Source: an uncultured Granulosicoccus sp.
GTDB lineage: Bacteria; Pseudomonadota; Gammaproteobacteria; Granulosicoccales; Granulosicoccaceae
DNA length: 7,685 nucleotides
Assembly: GCA_938016235.1 (NCBI GenBank)
Contig: CALLPU010000485.1
Span: 1 to 7,685 of the forward strand
Reading direction: 5' to 3'
The position numbers and the translations under genes were made by a program. This document shows, one piece after another, positions 1 through 6,229 of the stretch (its first letter is position 1; each line of letters opens with the position of its first letter). The notes under the pieces were generated by a model, which did no database searches, was not told where the DNA came from, and saw nothing but the letters and a program-made list of their open reading frames with translations.

Positions 1-34
1 ACAGGGTGTGAGAGACGATCAGGTGGTGAAGGGC

Positions 35-56
35 AGCGGAGTAGTCCCGCTTTTTT
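35..56 (+). terminator. Probable Rho-independent terminator of an upstream gene
   Basis: A short GC-rich hairpin pairs AGCGG (35-39) with CCGCT (47-51) around a 7-nt loop. It runs straight into six T residues (51-56). This is the layout of an intrinsic terminator for a plus-strand gene that ends before the window. The stem is only 5 bp, so the call is moderate. It would insulate the sensor/chemoreceptor unit that starts at 179. Confidence 0.5.
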
Positions 57-94
57 CAACAGACTCCGATTGTCAATCAGCACCTGTGGTCGCT

Positions 95-125
95 CGGGTC
101 AGCTTTTAGTCATGACCTGATCCCG
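95..125. repeat. Imperfect inverted repeat upstream of the sensor gene
   Basis: CGGGTCAG (95-102) is complementary to CTGATCCCG (117-125) apart from one bulged T, with 14 nt between the arms. It lies about 55-85 bp before the start codon at 179, where an operator or a leader hairpin could sit. No convincing -35/-10 pair or flagellar sigma-28 promoter was found in 57-178, so its role is unknown. Confidence 0.3.
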
Positions 126-178
126 CTGTCAAGATCGTTGATTGCAGGAATTCCCAAGAACTCATAGAGAAACATGTC

Positions 179-775
179 ATGAATCAAGTAGCTCGACTGT
201 CTGGTGGTATTCTGTTTGGTCTCGGTGCAATGGTGTGCTCATCACTTCATGCTGATCCGGAAATTGAGGCTGCGGCGCGTGTGTTCGCTGAGCAGTCCGT
301 TTCCAACTGGCTGAACGATCCGTTGATCATCTCCGCCATACGAGCTCAAAATGTCGAGAACGCTGCTCTGACGCAGAAAGACATTGATGCCCTGGATCAG
401 CAATGGCGCGCAGAATCAGGAGGTTCAGCAGGGTCGATGATCAAGGAAGTAACGGGCAATACTCTGTCGAAGTACTTGCAGGATGTAAAAGAGGGTGAGC
501 AGGGTCTGGTGACAGAGATTTTTGTCATGGATGACAAGGGGCTGAATGTTGGCCAGAGTGATGTCACTTCAGACTACTGGCAAGGGGATGAAGCCAAGTG
601 GAAGCGAACCTACGCAGCAGAGCCGAACGCCATGTTTGTTGACGAGGTGGAGATGGACGAATCCACACAGCGATTTCAGACACAAATCAGTATTGCCATT
701 ACCGACCCCGATACAGGCAAGAACATCGGGGCAGTGACAGTCGGTGTGGATGCTGAAAGCCTGCTGATGCAGTAG
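179..775 (+). CDS. Exported PDC/Cache-like sensor domain protein
   Basis: A 198-residue protein with an N-terminal signal peptide: a hydrophobic stretch at residues 8-20 and a likely cleavage after Leu-His-Ala at about 25. The mature part (26-198) resembles a stand-alone PDC (single Cache) sensor domain. A helical N-terminal half is followed by a strand-rich half around 'IFVMDDKGLNVGQSDVTSDYW' subsections (residues 114-134). A 'D-x-x-G-x-x-V' core with a downstream TSDYWQGDE segment is, as I recall it, typical of such periplasmic sensor proteins. There is no transmembrane helix beyond the signal peptide and no enzymatic motif. The ATG at 179 is used because the earlier ATG at 174 is out of frame and stops at once; a weak GAGA (166-169) precedes it at good spacing. 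The chemoreceptor gene follows 67-97 bp downstream with no terminator between, so the two are probably one transcript. I infer a ligand-binding or accessory sensing role; no ligand is assigned. Confidence 0.72.
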   Translation: MNQVARLSGGILFGLGAMVCSSLHADPEIEAAARVFAEQSVSNWLNDPLIISAIRAQNVENAALTQKDIDALDQQWRAESGGSAGSMIKEVTGNTLSKYLQDVKEGEQGLVTEIFVMDDKGLNVGQSDVTSDYWQGDEAKWKRTYAAEPNAMFVDEVEMDESTQRFQTQISIAITDPDTGKNIGAVTVGVDAESLLMQ

Positions 776-842
776 CTTAGAATGTGAAGGCCAAATTCTC
801 AAACTGGTCTTTGTGTGGTGGTACAAGCAATAAAGTCTGTAC

Positions 843-2762
843 TTGAACAGAACGTCAAGAGCCGAAGCAGCTATGAATATTGATCAGTCAGGAAGCAGAC
901 GCCGAGCATCGGTCAGCCGTACGCTGGTGGCAACGCTTGTGGTGTCTGCAGTCATTGCATTCGGCTTGTTGATTGCCTTGAACGTGACTACCTCCAGTCG
1001 CAATATGCTCGCCTCCCAGCAACGGGAGAATGGCAACATGAATTCTTTACTGGCTGGTCAACTGGCAGGCGCTGTGCGATGGAAGAAGGAGCAACCTGTT
1101 CTGGATGCGTTGGAGATGTTCAAGAGTAGAGACAGTCAACAAGTGTTCGTAAAGGCGTATGTGCTACTGACATCAGCGGAACCCTGGGTGACGTTTGAGG
1201 GAGTGGCCTCCGAACAGTCAACCGCCTTGAACAATGACTATCTCGAGGAGGCGGTCAATGCCGAAGGAACTGTCTCAAGGATGACCGGCAGTCTATTCAG
1301 CACATCCGCGCCTATTCTGAACGGTAGTGGGGCACGCATTGGCACATTAGTCACACGTTGGGATCATGGTTCTATCACCAGGCAGATCATGGCGGACTCG
1401 TTCAAGGCAGCATTGGTTGCACTGGGCCTGATGGTGATGATGGTTGGTTTTGTCGTGTTTCTGAACCGGCGGCTGGTGATATCACCATTACGAGGCATCA
1501 CGCGAACCTTGTCCAGACTGGCGGAAGGCGAGCACGAGTTAACCATTCCTGCATTGGGGCGGCGTGATGAGATTGGCGCGATCGCCGAAGCGGTTGAAGT
1601 TCTCAAAAGGAATGCCATTGCGGCGGAAGCATTGAAGCAGCAACAGCAGCAAACAGAGTCTGAGAATCAAAGGCAGAAGGAACTGATGGATGAGGCTGAG
1701 CAAGAGAAGCGGGAAGAGGAGGCAAAACTGCATCAGTCACGACTCGAAGAAGCGTCAAGAGCAGCAGAACAGGCTGCCCAGTTAAGCAAGAGAATCGGCA
1801 CGTTGCTGGAAGCCGTTGATGCCGCGTCGCAGGGGGATCTCGAATACCCGATTGATTGTTCGGTAGCTGATGATGATCTGGGCATGATATCCGTGGCGCT
1901 GGACGGTCTGTTCAAACAGTTGCGTAACAGTTTTACCGATATCGAGTCCAGTGCGGCCAGTGTCTCTGATGCGGCTCTGGAGTTGAATGATATGGGTAAG
2001 GCCATTACACGCTCTTCCGGGAAAAGCGTCGAGATGACGGAGTCGGCCTCAGTCAGAGCAACCAACGTCAGCGCCTCTGTTGAGACAGCAGCAGCCGCTA
2101 CCGCTGAAATGACATCGACCGTCAAGGAGATAGCGGTTAACGCCAGCGAGGCTGTTCGAACGGTGGAAGAGGCAGTAGGGCTTGTTGAGAACACCGGAGC
2201 GAACATCAGGAAACTATCGGAATCATCGGCGGATATTGGATCAGTCATCAAGGTTATTACCTCGATAGCGGAGCAAACCAATCTGTTGGCATTGAATGCC
2301 ACCATTGAGGCGGCACGTGCTGGTGAGGCCGGTAAGGGGTTTGCAGTGGTAGCCAATGAAGTAAAGGAACTGGCCAAGGACACGGCGCGAGCCACTGAAG
2401 AAATAGAAAGCCGTATTGAGTCCATCCAGGCAGACACGCAGACTGCCGTTTGCGCAATCAACGATATCAACACGATCGTGAGTACAATTAGTGACTCGCA
2501 ATCCTCAATCGCGGCGGCAGTTGAGCAGCAGAAAGCCACGAGCAATGAGTTGCATCGAACGATCGCCAGTGCTTCCGAAGATAACTCGGCCATTACTCAT
2601 GTGTTTCACAGTGTTGCTGAGCAATCCCGTGATACCCAGACGTCTGCCACATCGGTAAACCAGGCTGCAGAGCAGCTGTCCGAGCATGCCTCTGTGTTGC
2701 GTACTTTGCTAAATCACTACCGGGCGAAAAGTGGCTCGGAAAGCGCTCGAAAGGCGGCTTGA
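843..2762 (+). CDS. Methyl-accepting chemotaxis protein (transmembrane chemoreceptor)
   Basis: This protein senses a periplasmic signal and controls the CheA/CheW kinase complex. Reading from TTG at 843 (639 residues), TM1 is at about 27-47 and a periplasmic region of about 140 residues (48-186) has a Cache-like size. TM2 is at about 187-207, followed by a HAMP domain (208-260). A Gln/Glu/Lys-rich coiled coil (262-315) leads to a second HAMP-like stretch with a GDLEYPI motif (about 315-370), then the signalling helical hairpin. The hairpin tip is unmistakable: residues 474-500 include EQTNLLALNATIEAARAGE and GKGFAVVA. There is no C-terminal CheR/CheB-tethering pentapeptide of the NWETF type. 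The start is uncertain: TTG at 843 has no clear ribosome site, and ATG at 873 (residue 11) removes only a polar N-terminus and may be the true start. It follows the exported sensor gene closely, suggesting a shared operon. Ligand unknown; family assignment is secure. Confidence 0.95.
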   Translation: MNRTSRAEAAMNIDQSGSRRRASVSRTLVATLVVSAVIAFGLLIALNVTTSSRNMLASQQRENGNMNSLLAGQLAGAVRWKKEQPVLDALEMFKSRDSQQVFVKAYVLLTSAEPWVTFEGVASEQSTALNNDYLEEAVNAEGTVSRMTGSLFSTSAPILNGSGARIGTLVTRWDHGSITRQIMADSFKAALVALGLMVMMVGFVVFLNRRLVISPLRGITRTLSRLAEGEHELTIPALGRRDEIGAIAEAVEVLKRNAIAAEALKQQQQQTESENQRQKELMDEAEQEKREEEAKLHQSRLEEASRAAEQAAQLSKRIGTLLEAVDAASQGDLEYPIDCSVADDDLGMISVALDGLFKQLRNSFTDIESSAASVSDAALELNDMGKAITRSSGKSVEMTESASVRATNVSASVETAAAATAEMTSTVKEIAVNASEAVRTVEEAVGLVENTGANIRKLSESSADIGSVIKVITSIAEQTNLLALNATIEAARAGEAGKGFAVVANEVKELAKDTARATEEIESRIESIQADTQTAVCAINDINTIVSTISDSQSSIAAAVEQQKATSNELHRTIASASEDNSAITHVFHSVAEQSRDTQTSATSVNQAAEQLSEHASVLRTLLNHYRAKSGSESARKAA

Positions 2763-3047
2763 TGGTGCCTCACAGCTTGCGTTAATGACTTTTCACCCGG
2801 AGCGACTCACCTTATAGCCAGCCTCGGATACGTAAGATAGCTTGATCGTTGCCATGCTTCTAAGAGAAATTGTGAACTGGTCAATGTCAACAAATGTGTC
2901 CGTGAGTTCTCAGCTGCAATACCTGAAACCTTCCTCATTACGCCCAGCAAGCGTCCGATAACAGCCTCAGTTCGACTGGTACGGCACAGCGCGCCCAGGT
3001 CGCACGAACCCCTCTTAAAGCAAACGCTGTTATTGGAGACTGTCTAA
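2763..3047. other. Intergenic region without recognisable gene
   Basis: These 285 bp separate the chemoreceptor from the lipoprotein gene. I see no gene-like reading frame of its own, no convincing intrinsic terminator after the chemoreceptor and no strong -35/-10 pair. It ends in a good ribosome binding site (GGAG at 3035-3038, 9 nt before the ATG at 3048). A promoter for the lipoprotein gene should lie here, but I cannot place it. Confidence 0.5.
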
Positions 3048-4145
3048 ATGAACAAACCTGTGTTCGGCACTTGCGTGTCGCTAGCTGTACTTTTGAGCCT
3101 GACTGCTTGCAGTAGCCCGCAACCAAATACCAGTGGCGATTCAGATTTTGCCCAACAGCTACAGGCACGCGAGGCCGCTCTGGCGACCAAGGAAGCGGCT
3201 CTGGCAAAACGAGAATCCAACATGAACCTGAGAGTTCCTGCTGGCAACGCCCTGCAAGTTGCCGGTGGTGAGATGCTTCCTCCGAATGCAGCCCCCGGGC
3301 AATGCTTCACGCGAGTCTGGATGAAACCTGAGTACAAGGGCGTAGAGTCGAAACGTCTGGTTAGTGAAGCTTCAGAGCGGCTTGAGATAGTGCCTGCAAA
3401 ATACGGCAAGGTTACGCGTCGCGTTCTGGTCCAGGAAGAGTCCACTCGCATTGAGACAATACCTGCAACGTACAAGACGGTTAGCGAAAGGGTTATGGTA
3501 GAGCCGGCCAAGACAGTGACCAGAACCATAGCTCCGGTTTATGAGACGGTCACCGAACGAGTACTGGACAAGCCAGCACACACGACCTGGAAGAAGGGTA
3601 CTGGGCCGATACAGCGTATAGATGCATCCACGGGCGAGATCATGTGTCTGGTCGAAGTGCCTGCAACGTATAAAACTATCGAGAAGCAAGTGCTGAAGAC
3701 ACCTGCTCGAACCACTGAGCAGAAAATTCCGGCAGTTTACAAGGTGGTAAAACGTCAAGTCGTTGATCGAGAAGCAACTACGCGTACGATCAAGATTCCT
3801 GCGAAATACACAACGGTTACTGTATCGGAAGAGGTACAGCCACAACAGGAACGTCGCATACCGATTCCTGCGAAATATGCAAAAGTCACTAGCCGAGAGC
3901 TGGTCAGTGATGGGCGTATGGAATGGCGCGAAATTCTGTGTGAAACCAACACCACGCCAGATCGTGTCGTACAGATACAAAAAGCGCTACAGAAGGAGGG
4001 TTTCAACCCAGGTGCGGCCGATGGACAGCTTGGACCTTCCACGATTCGCGCAGTCAATGCCTTTCAGCGCTCTCGCGGGCTGCCCGTTGACAACTATCTC
4101 AATATTGAAACAGTGAAAGCGCTGGGTGTTAGCACCAGCATATAA
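3048..4145 (+). CDS. Repeat-rich outer-membrane lipoprotein with peptidoglycan-binding domain
   Basis: A 365-residue envelope protein. Residues 1-21 form a lipoprotein signal peptide with lipobox Leu-Thr-Ala-Cys (18-21). The residue after the lipid-bearing Cys21 is Ser, not Asp, which favours sorting to the outer membrane. A short Ala/Lys/Glu-rich helix (34-57) with a repeated 'EAALA-K' pattern follows. Residues 94-282 carry about seven copies of a short repeat, 'P-A-x-Y-K-x-V-x-x-x-V-L/V', at about 116, 139, 162, 205, 228, 250 and 273. Residues 304-360 match a PG_binding_1 domain (helical, 'VQIQKALQKEGF..G..DGQLGPSTIRAVNAFQ' in parts), which binds the murein. Three further cysteines in the mature chain (86, 200, 298) flank the repeat blocks. 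The protein probably links the outer membrane to peptidoglycan through a beta-rich stalk; that role is inferred. Start ATG 3048 has GGAG at 3035-3038. It appears monocistronic, ending at the hairpin at 4181. Confidence 0.85.
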   Translation: MNKPVFGTCVSLAVLLSLTACSSPQPNTSGDSDFAQQLQAREAALATKEAALAKRESNMNLRVPAGNALQVAGGEMLPPNAAPGQCFTRVWMKPEYKGVESKRLVSEASERLEIVPAKYGKVTRRVLVQEESTRIETIPATYKTVSERVMVEPAKTVTRTIAPVYETVTERVLDKPAHTTWKKGTGPIQRIDASTGEIMCLVEVPATYKTIEKQVLKTPARTTEQKIPAVYKVVKRQVVDREATTRTIKIPAKYTTVTVSEEVQPQQERRIPIPAKYAKVTSRELVSDGRMEWREILCETNTTPDRVVQIQKALQKEGFNPGAADGQLGPSTIRAVNAFQRSRGLPVDNYLNIETVKALGVSTSI

Positions 4146-4180
4146 CTGACGGGAACGACCACTCCGTTGTTTCATGAATC

Positions 4181-4214
4181 AAACCCTGGCCAGCTTGCGT
4201 TGGCCAGGGTTTTT
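4181..4214 (+). terminator. Strong intrinsic terminator after the lipoprotein gene
   Basis: A perfect 12-bp stem pairs AAACCCTGGCCA (4181-4192) with TGGCCAGGGTTT (4201-4212) around an 8-nt loop. A T-run covers 4210-4214. It lies 35 bp after the lipoprotein stop and just before the convergent dehydrogenase gene end at 4228. The T-run is best on the plus strand. In the other direction only three T follow the stem, so bidirectional termination is possible but weaker. Confidence 0.88.
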
Positions 4215-4227
4215 GGTGTGTGACATA

Positions 4228-5352
4228 TCACTGTTGCGCAGCAGTTTCAGCCAGTATCGTGACAAGGGTTTGAGTGATGGCTTGGGTGCCCATATCCTGA
4301 CCAAACTCAACCGGGCGAAGTCTGTTCTGTTCGAATCCTGCCTGTACCGAGCGATCAATCAATGTCGCTGCATCTGACAACGAGCGGTTGCCGGATTTCT
4401 CAGCCAGGTAATCCAGCATCAATGCGCCACTGAGTATGGCTGCCAGGGGATTGGCCTGGTCTTTACCCATGATATCGGGTGCGCTGCCGTGTGCCGGCTG
4501 GAACAGCCCGTTGTCATCACCGATTTCACCGCATGACGCCATGCCCATACCGCCCACCAGAGCTCCCGCAAGATCAGACAGAATATCGCCAAACATATTC
4601 TCCATGACCAGCACGTCGTATTGCCAGGGTTGTCTGATGAGATTCAGTGCCTGGGCATCGACGTAGCAGTAATCGGTTTCAACGCGTGGGTAGAGTGGCG
4701 CAATTTCATCGTAAATCTGCCGAAAGAATGCCATTGAACGGAAAACATTGGCCTTGTCCACACATGTCAGTTTTCCGGGTTTGCCCAACCGCTTGCGCTT
4801 CTCGGCAAGTTTGAATCCGAAGTGATGCAGTTTTTCTGTGGTGACGCGACTGATACGCAATGTGTCAGTGACAGCCGCATCCGAACAGATGGTGCCACGG
4901 TTGCTGGCAGCGGCTGAGTAGAAGAGACCCTCCGTCGACTCTCTCAATATGACCAGATCTATACCGTTCGCTTTCTGATCCAGTAATCGCTGTGGAACAT
5001 TGGGGTAAGCCTTGACGGGTCTGACACCTGCATACAATTGAAGCTGTTCTCTTAATCGTAGATGCGGGGATATCTCGGTGCCATCTGCGTACCGTACGGA
5101 GGGTAAACCTATCGCACCGAGAAAAATGGCGTCTGCCTGCTCTGCAAGCTGTTCCCCCTGAGGTTCGATGTCCAGGCCATATCGCTGGAAGTAACCTGCA
5201 CCGGCGTCGACAGGACGGAAGTCGAGCTCAAATCCCTGGGTGATATCTTGTACAGCGCCAAGTACATCCAGAGTCGAGTTGGTGACATCCACGCCTATTC
5301 CATCACCTCGGATGATCGCAACCTGAAATTGTGCTTTCGTCATGGCGTGCAC
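4228..5352 (-). CDS. Isocitrate/isopropylmalate/tartrate-type beta-decarboxylating dehydrogenase
   Basis: A 374-residue cytoplasmic NAD(P)-dependent 2-hydroxyacid dehydrogenase of the IDH/IPMDH fold. These enzymes oxidise a malate-type hydroxyl and, in most members, decarboxylate the product. Visible family marks: 'GDGIG' (16-20); the carboxylate-binding arginines in HLRLREQLQLYAGVRP (Arg99, Arg101, Arg111); 'LRESTEGLFYS' (136-146) with Arg137 and Tyr145; catalytic Lys200 in VDKANVF; metal-binding Asp232, Asp256 and Asp260 in MFGDILSD; and the cofactor motif HGSAPDIMGK (288-297). Length is normal. It is unlikely to be the leucine-biosynthesis enzyme LeuB, because no leuA, leuC or leuD is adjacent and the 137-146 loop carries 'ESTEG' instead of the 'ELTGG' type. 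The catabolic context (GntR regulator, second oxidoreductase, TTT transporter) suggests a tartrate-, malate- or alkylmalate-like substrate. Start: GTG at 5352 or in-frame ATG at 5343; a stop codon lies just upstream. GGAG lies about 13 nt before the GTG. A large inverted repeat (5400-5457) precedes it. Confidence 0.9.
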   Translation of the reverse strand: MHAMTKAQFQVAIIRGDGIGVDVTNSTLDVLGAVQDITQGFELDFRPVDAGAGYFQRYGLDIEPQGEQLAEQADAIFLGAIGLPSVRYADGTEISPHLRLREQLQLYAGVRPVKAYPNVPQRLLDQKANGIDLVILRESTEGLFYSAAASNRGTICSDAAVTDTLRISRVTTEKLHHFGFKLAEKRKRLGKPGKLTCVDKANVFRSMAFFRQIYDEIAPLYPRVETDYCYVDAQALNLIRQPWQYDVLVMENMFGDILSDLAGALVGGMGMASCGEIGDDNGLFQPAHGSAPDIMGKDQANPLAAILSGALMLDYLAEKSGNRSLSDAATLIDRSVQAGFEQNRLRPVEFGQDMGTQAITQTLVTILAETAAQQ

Positions 5353-5375
5353 TCGCGATAGGAATCTCCATCACA

Positions 5376-5389
5376 CCAGTTTTATCTGG
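5376..5389. repeat. Small inverted repeat in the dehydrogenase leader
   Basis: CCAG (5376-5379) and CTGG (5386-5389) are complementary around 6 nt, in the stretch between the large palindrome and the dehydrogenase start. It is short enough to be chance; recorded as a possible extra protein site or leader hairpin. Confidence 0.2.
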
Positions 5390-5399
5390 GCGATCTGCA

Positions 5400-5457
5400 G
5401 ATTCAGCCACTAAATTAATGTATGCATTGTATAATACATTAATTCAGTGGCTGAATC
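5400..5457. promoter_or_regulatory. 58-bp inverted repeat, candidate GntR operator
   Basis: The left arm 5400-5423 and right arm 5434-5457 are complementary at 23 of 24 positions, with the only mismatch at 5412/5445, around a 10-nt spacer. The outer part of each arm contains CAGCCACT and the inner part AATTAATGTAT. Inside lies the 11-bp palindrome TGTATAATACA (5428-5438) and a GTATGC (5420-5425). It sits between the regulator stop (5512) and the dehydrogenase start (5352). FCD-type GntR proteins bind short TA-rich palindromes, so an operator over the dehydrogenase promoter is the simplest reading. No T-run follows either arm, so it is not a standard terminator. As RNA it could form a long hairpin that affects processing between the two cistrons. 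Confidence 0.55.
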
Positions 5458-5511
5458 ACAAGCGCAATGCGTCAGCTCTTACAGCGCCTGACAGCTACAG
5501 GCTATTGGCGA

Positions 5512-6216
5512 TCACAAAAGGGGCATTTTGTGTTTCTGTAGAATCCCGACGAGTAGCTTGCCGGCCTGCACTCGATGTTCCGTGTGGATTTGACGGGCCT
5601 TTTTACTGTGCCCACTGCGTATGGCGGTGAGCACATCACGATGATCACTATTGGATTTTTTGGGTGCAGGGCGCATATAGAGTGTGACTGCACGTACTCG
5701 TCGAACCTGGTCGTTGTACATTTGCACAATGCTGGCAATGCGAAGGTTGCCGCTCAGGCGTATCAATTCATTATGGAATTGTTCGTCTGCAACGGCCCAC
5801 GCCTCACGATCATTATGCTTCAGCGCCTTGTCCATTTGCACTATGGCTTCTTCGGCCGCGGCGAATTCCGGATCCGGATGTTTTCGCCGTGCTGCGAGCT
5901 CTGCAGCCAGGCCTTCAAGCTCTGTCAGTATCTGGTAGATCTCCTCCATGTCGTGCGCAGAAACCGGTAGCACGGTGACTCCATGCCTCGGCCGAACTTC
6001 CAGCAAGCCTTGGGCTTCGAGTAGCAGGGTCGCTTCGCGAACCGGTGTGCGTGACATCCCAAGCGTACTGGCCAGCTCACTTTCAAGGTGGCTGGAGCCT
6101 GCAGGTAAAACACCTTCCAGAACCATGTGTTTTATGGTTTCCAGGGCGGTCTGTGTTGAGGATTTCGCAGTTGATGCTGACTTGGTAGTGTTCAGGGTGG
6201 TGTACCTCTTGGCCAA
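5512..6216 (-). CDS. GntR-family transcriptional regulator, FCD (FadR-like) subfamily
   Basis: A 234-residue DNA-binding regulator. Residues 22-84 form the winged helix-turn-helix: 'SELASTLGMSRTPVREA' lies at about 46-62, followed by 'LEAQGLLEVRPRHGVTV', the classic GntR recognition helix and wing. Residues 90-216 are an all-helical FCD effector domain. Asp144, His148, His192 and His214 fit the usual D-x3-H/H/H metal site that anchors a carboxylate ligand in this subfamily. An acidic metabolite of the neighbouring pathway is therefore the likely effector, usually acting to release DNA. The longest frame starts at TTG 6216, only 13 nt after the oxidoreductase stop, implying coupled translation. 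An AAGAGG (about 6206-6211) lies 9 nt before an in-frame CTG at residue 8, so the true start may be that unusual codon. The first 20 residues are Ser/Thr/Lys-rich and look unstructured. Likely targets are the palindrome at 5400-5457 and the boxes at 7333-7398. Confidence 0.93.
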   Translation of the reverse strand: MAKRYTTLNTTKSASTAKSSTQTALETIKHMVLEGVLPAGSSHLESELASTLGMSRTPVREATLLLEAQGLLEVRPRHGVTVLPVSAHDMEEIYQILTELEGLAAELAARRKHPDPEFAAAEEAIVQMDKALKHNDREAWAVADEQFHNELIRLSGNLRIASIVQMYNDQVRRVRAVTLYMRPAPKKSNSDHRDVLTAIRSGHSKKARQIHTEHRVQAGKLLVGILQKHKMPLL

Positions 6217-6229
6217 CGTTGACGACTAA

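Noticed and set aside
1733..2593. A 286-residue open frame on the minus strand, inside the chemoreceptor gene
   Set aside because: It is a low-complexity Ala/Ser/Thr/Leu/Val-rich shadow of the conserved signalling domain, has no recognisable domain and no ribosome site I can support. The plus-strand product is an unmistakable chemoreceptor.
3044..3980. Minus-strand open frames of 161 and 202 residues inside the lipoprotein gene
   Set aside because: They are antisense to a well-supported lipoprotein with lipobox, repeats and a murein-binding domain. Their translations are rich in Arg, Cys and Ser and show no family signs.
4228..5352. Calling the dehydrogenase leuB
   Set aside because: There are no leucine-biosynthesis neighbours, the active-site loop differs, and the gene sits in a regulated catabolic and transport context.
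5430..5435. TATAAT as a plus-strand -10 box
   Set aside because: The sequence 17 bp upstream (CCACTA) is not a -35, and no plus-strand gene follows; it is better explained as part of the palindrome.
5400..5457. The large palindrome as an intrinsic terminator of the GntR gene
   Set aside because: There is no T-run after either arm and the core is AT-rich, so it does not fit Rho-independent termination.
5575..5970. Plus-strand frames opposite the GntR gene
   Set aside because: The opposite strand encodes a complete GntR/FCD regulator with motif-level support; these frames have no domain signs.
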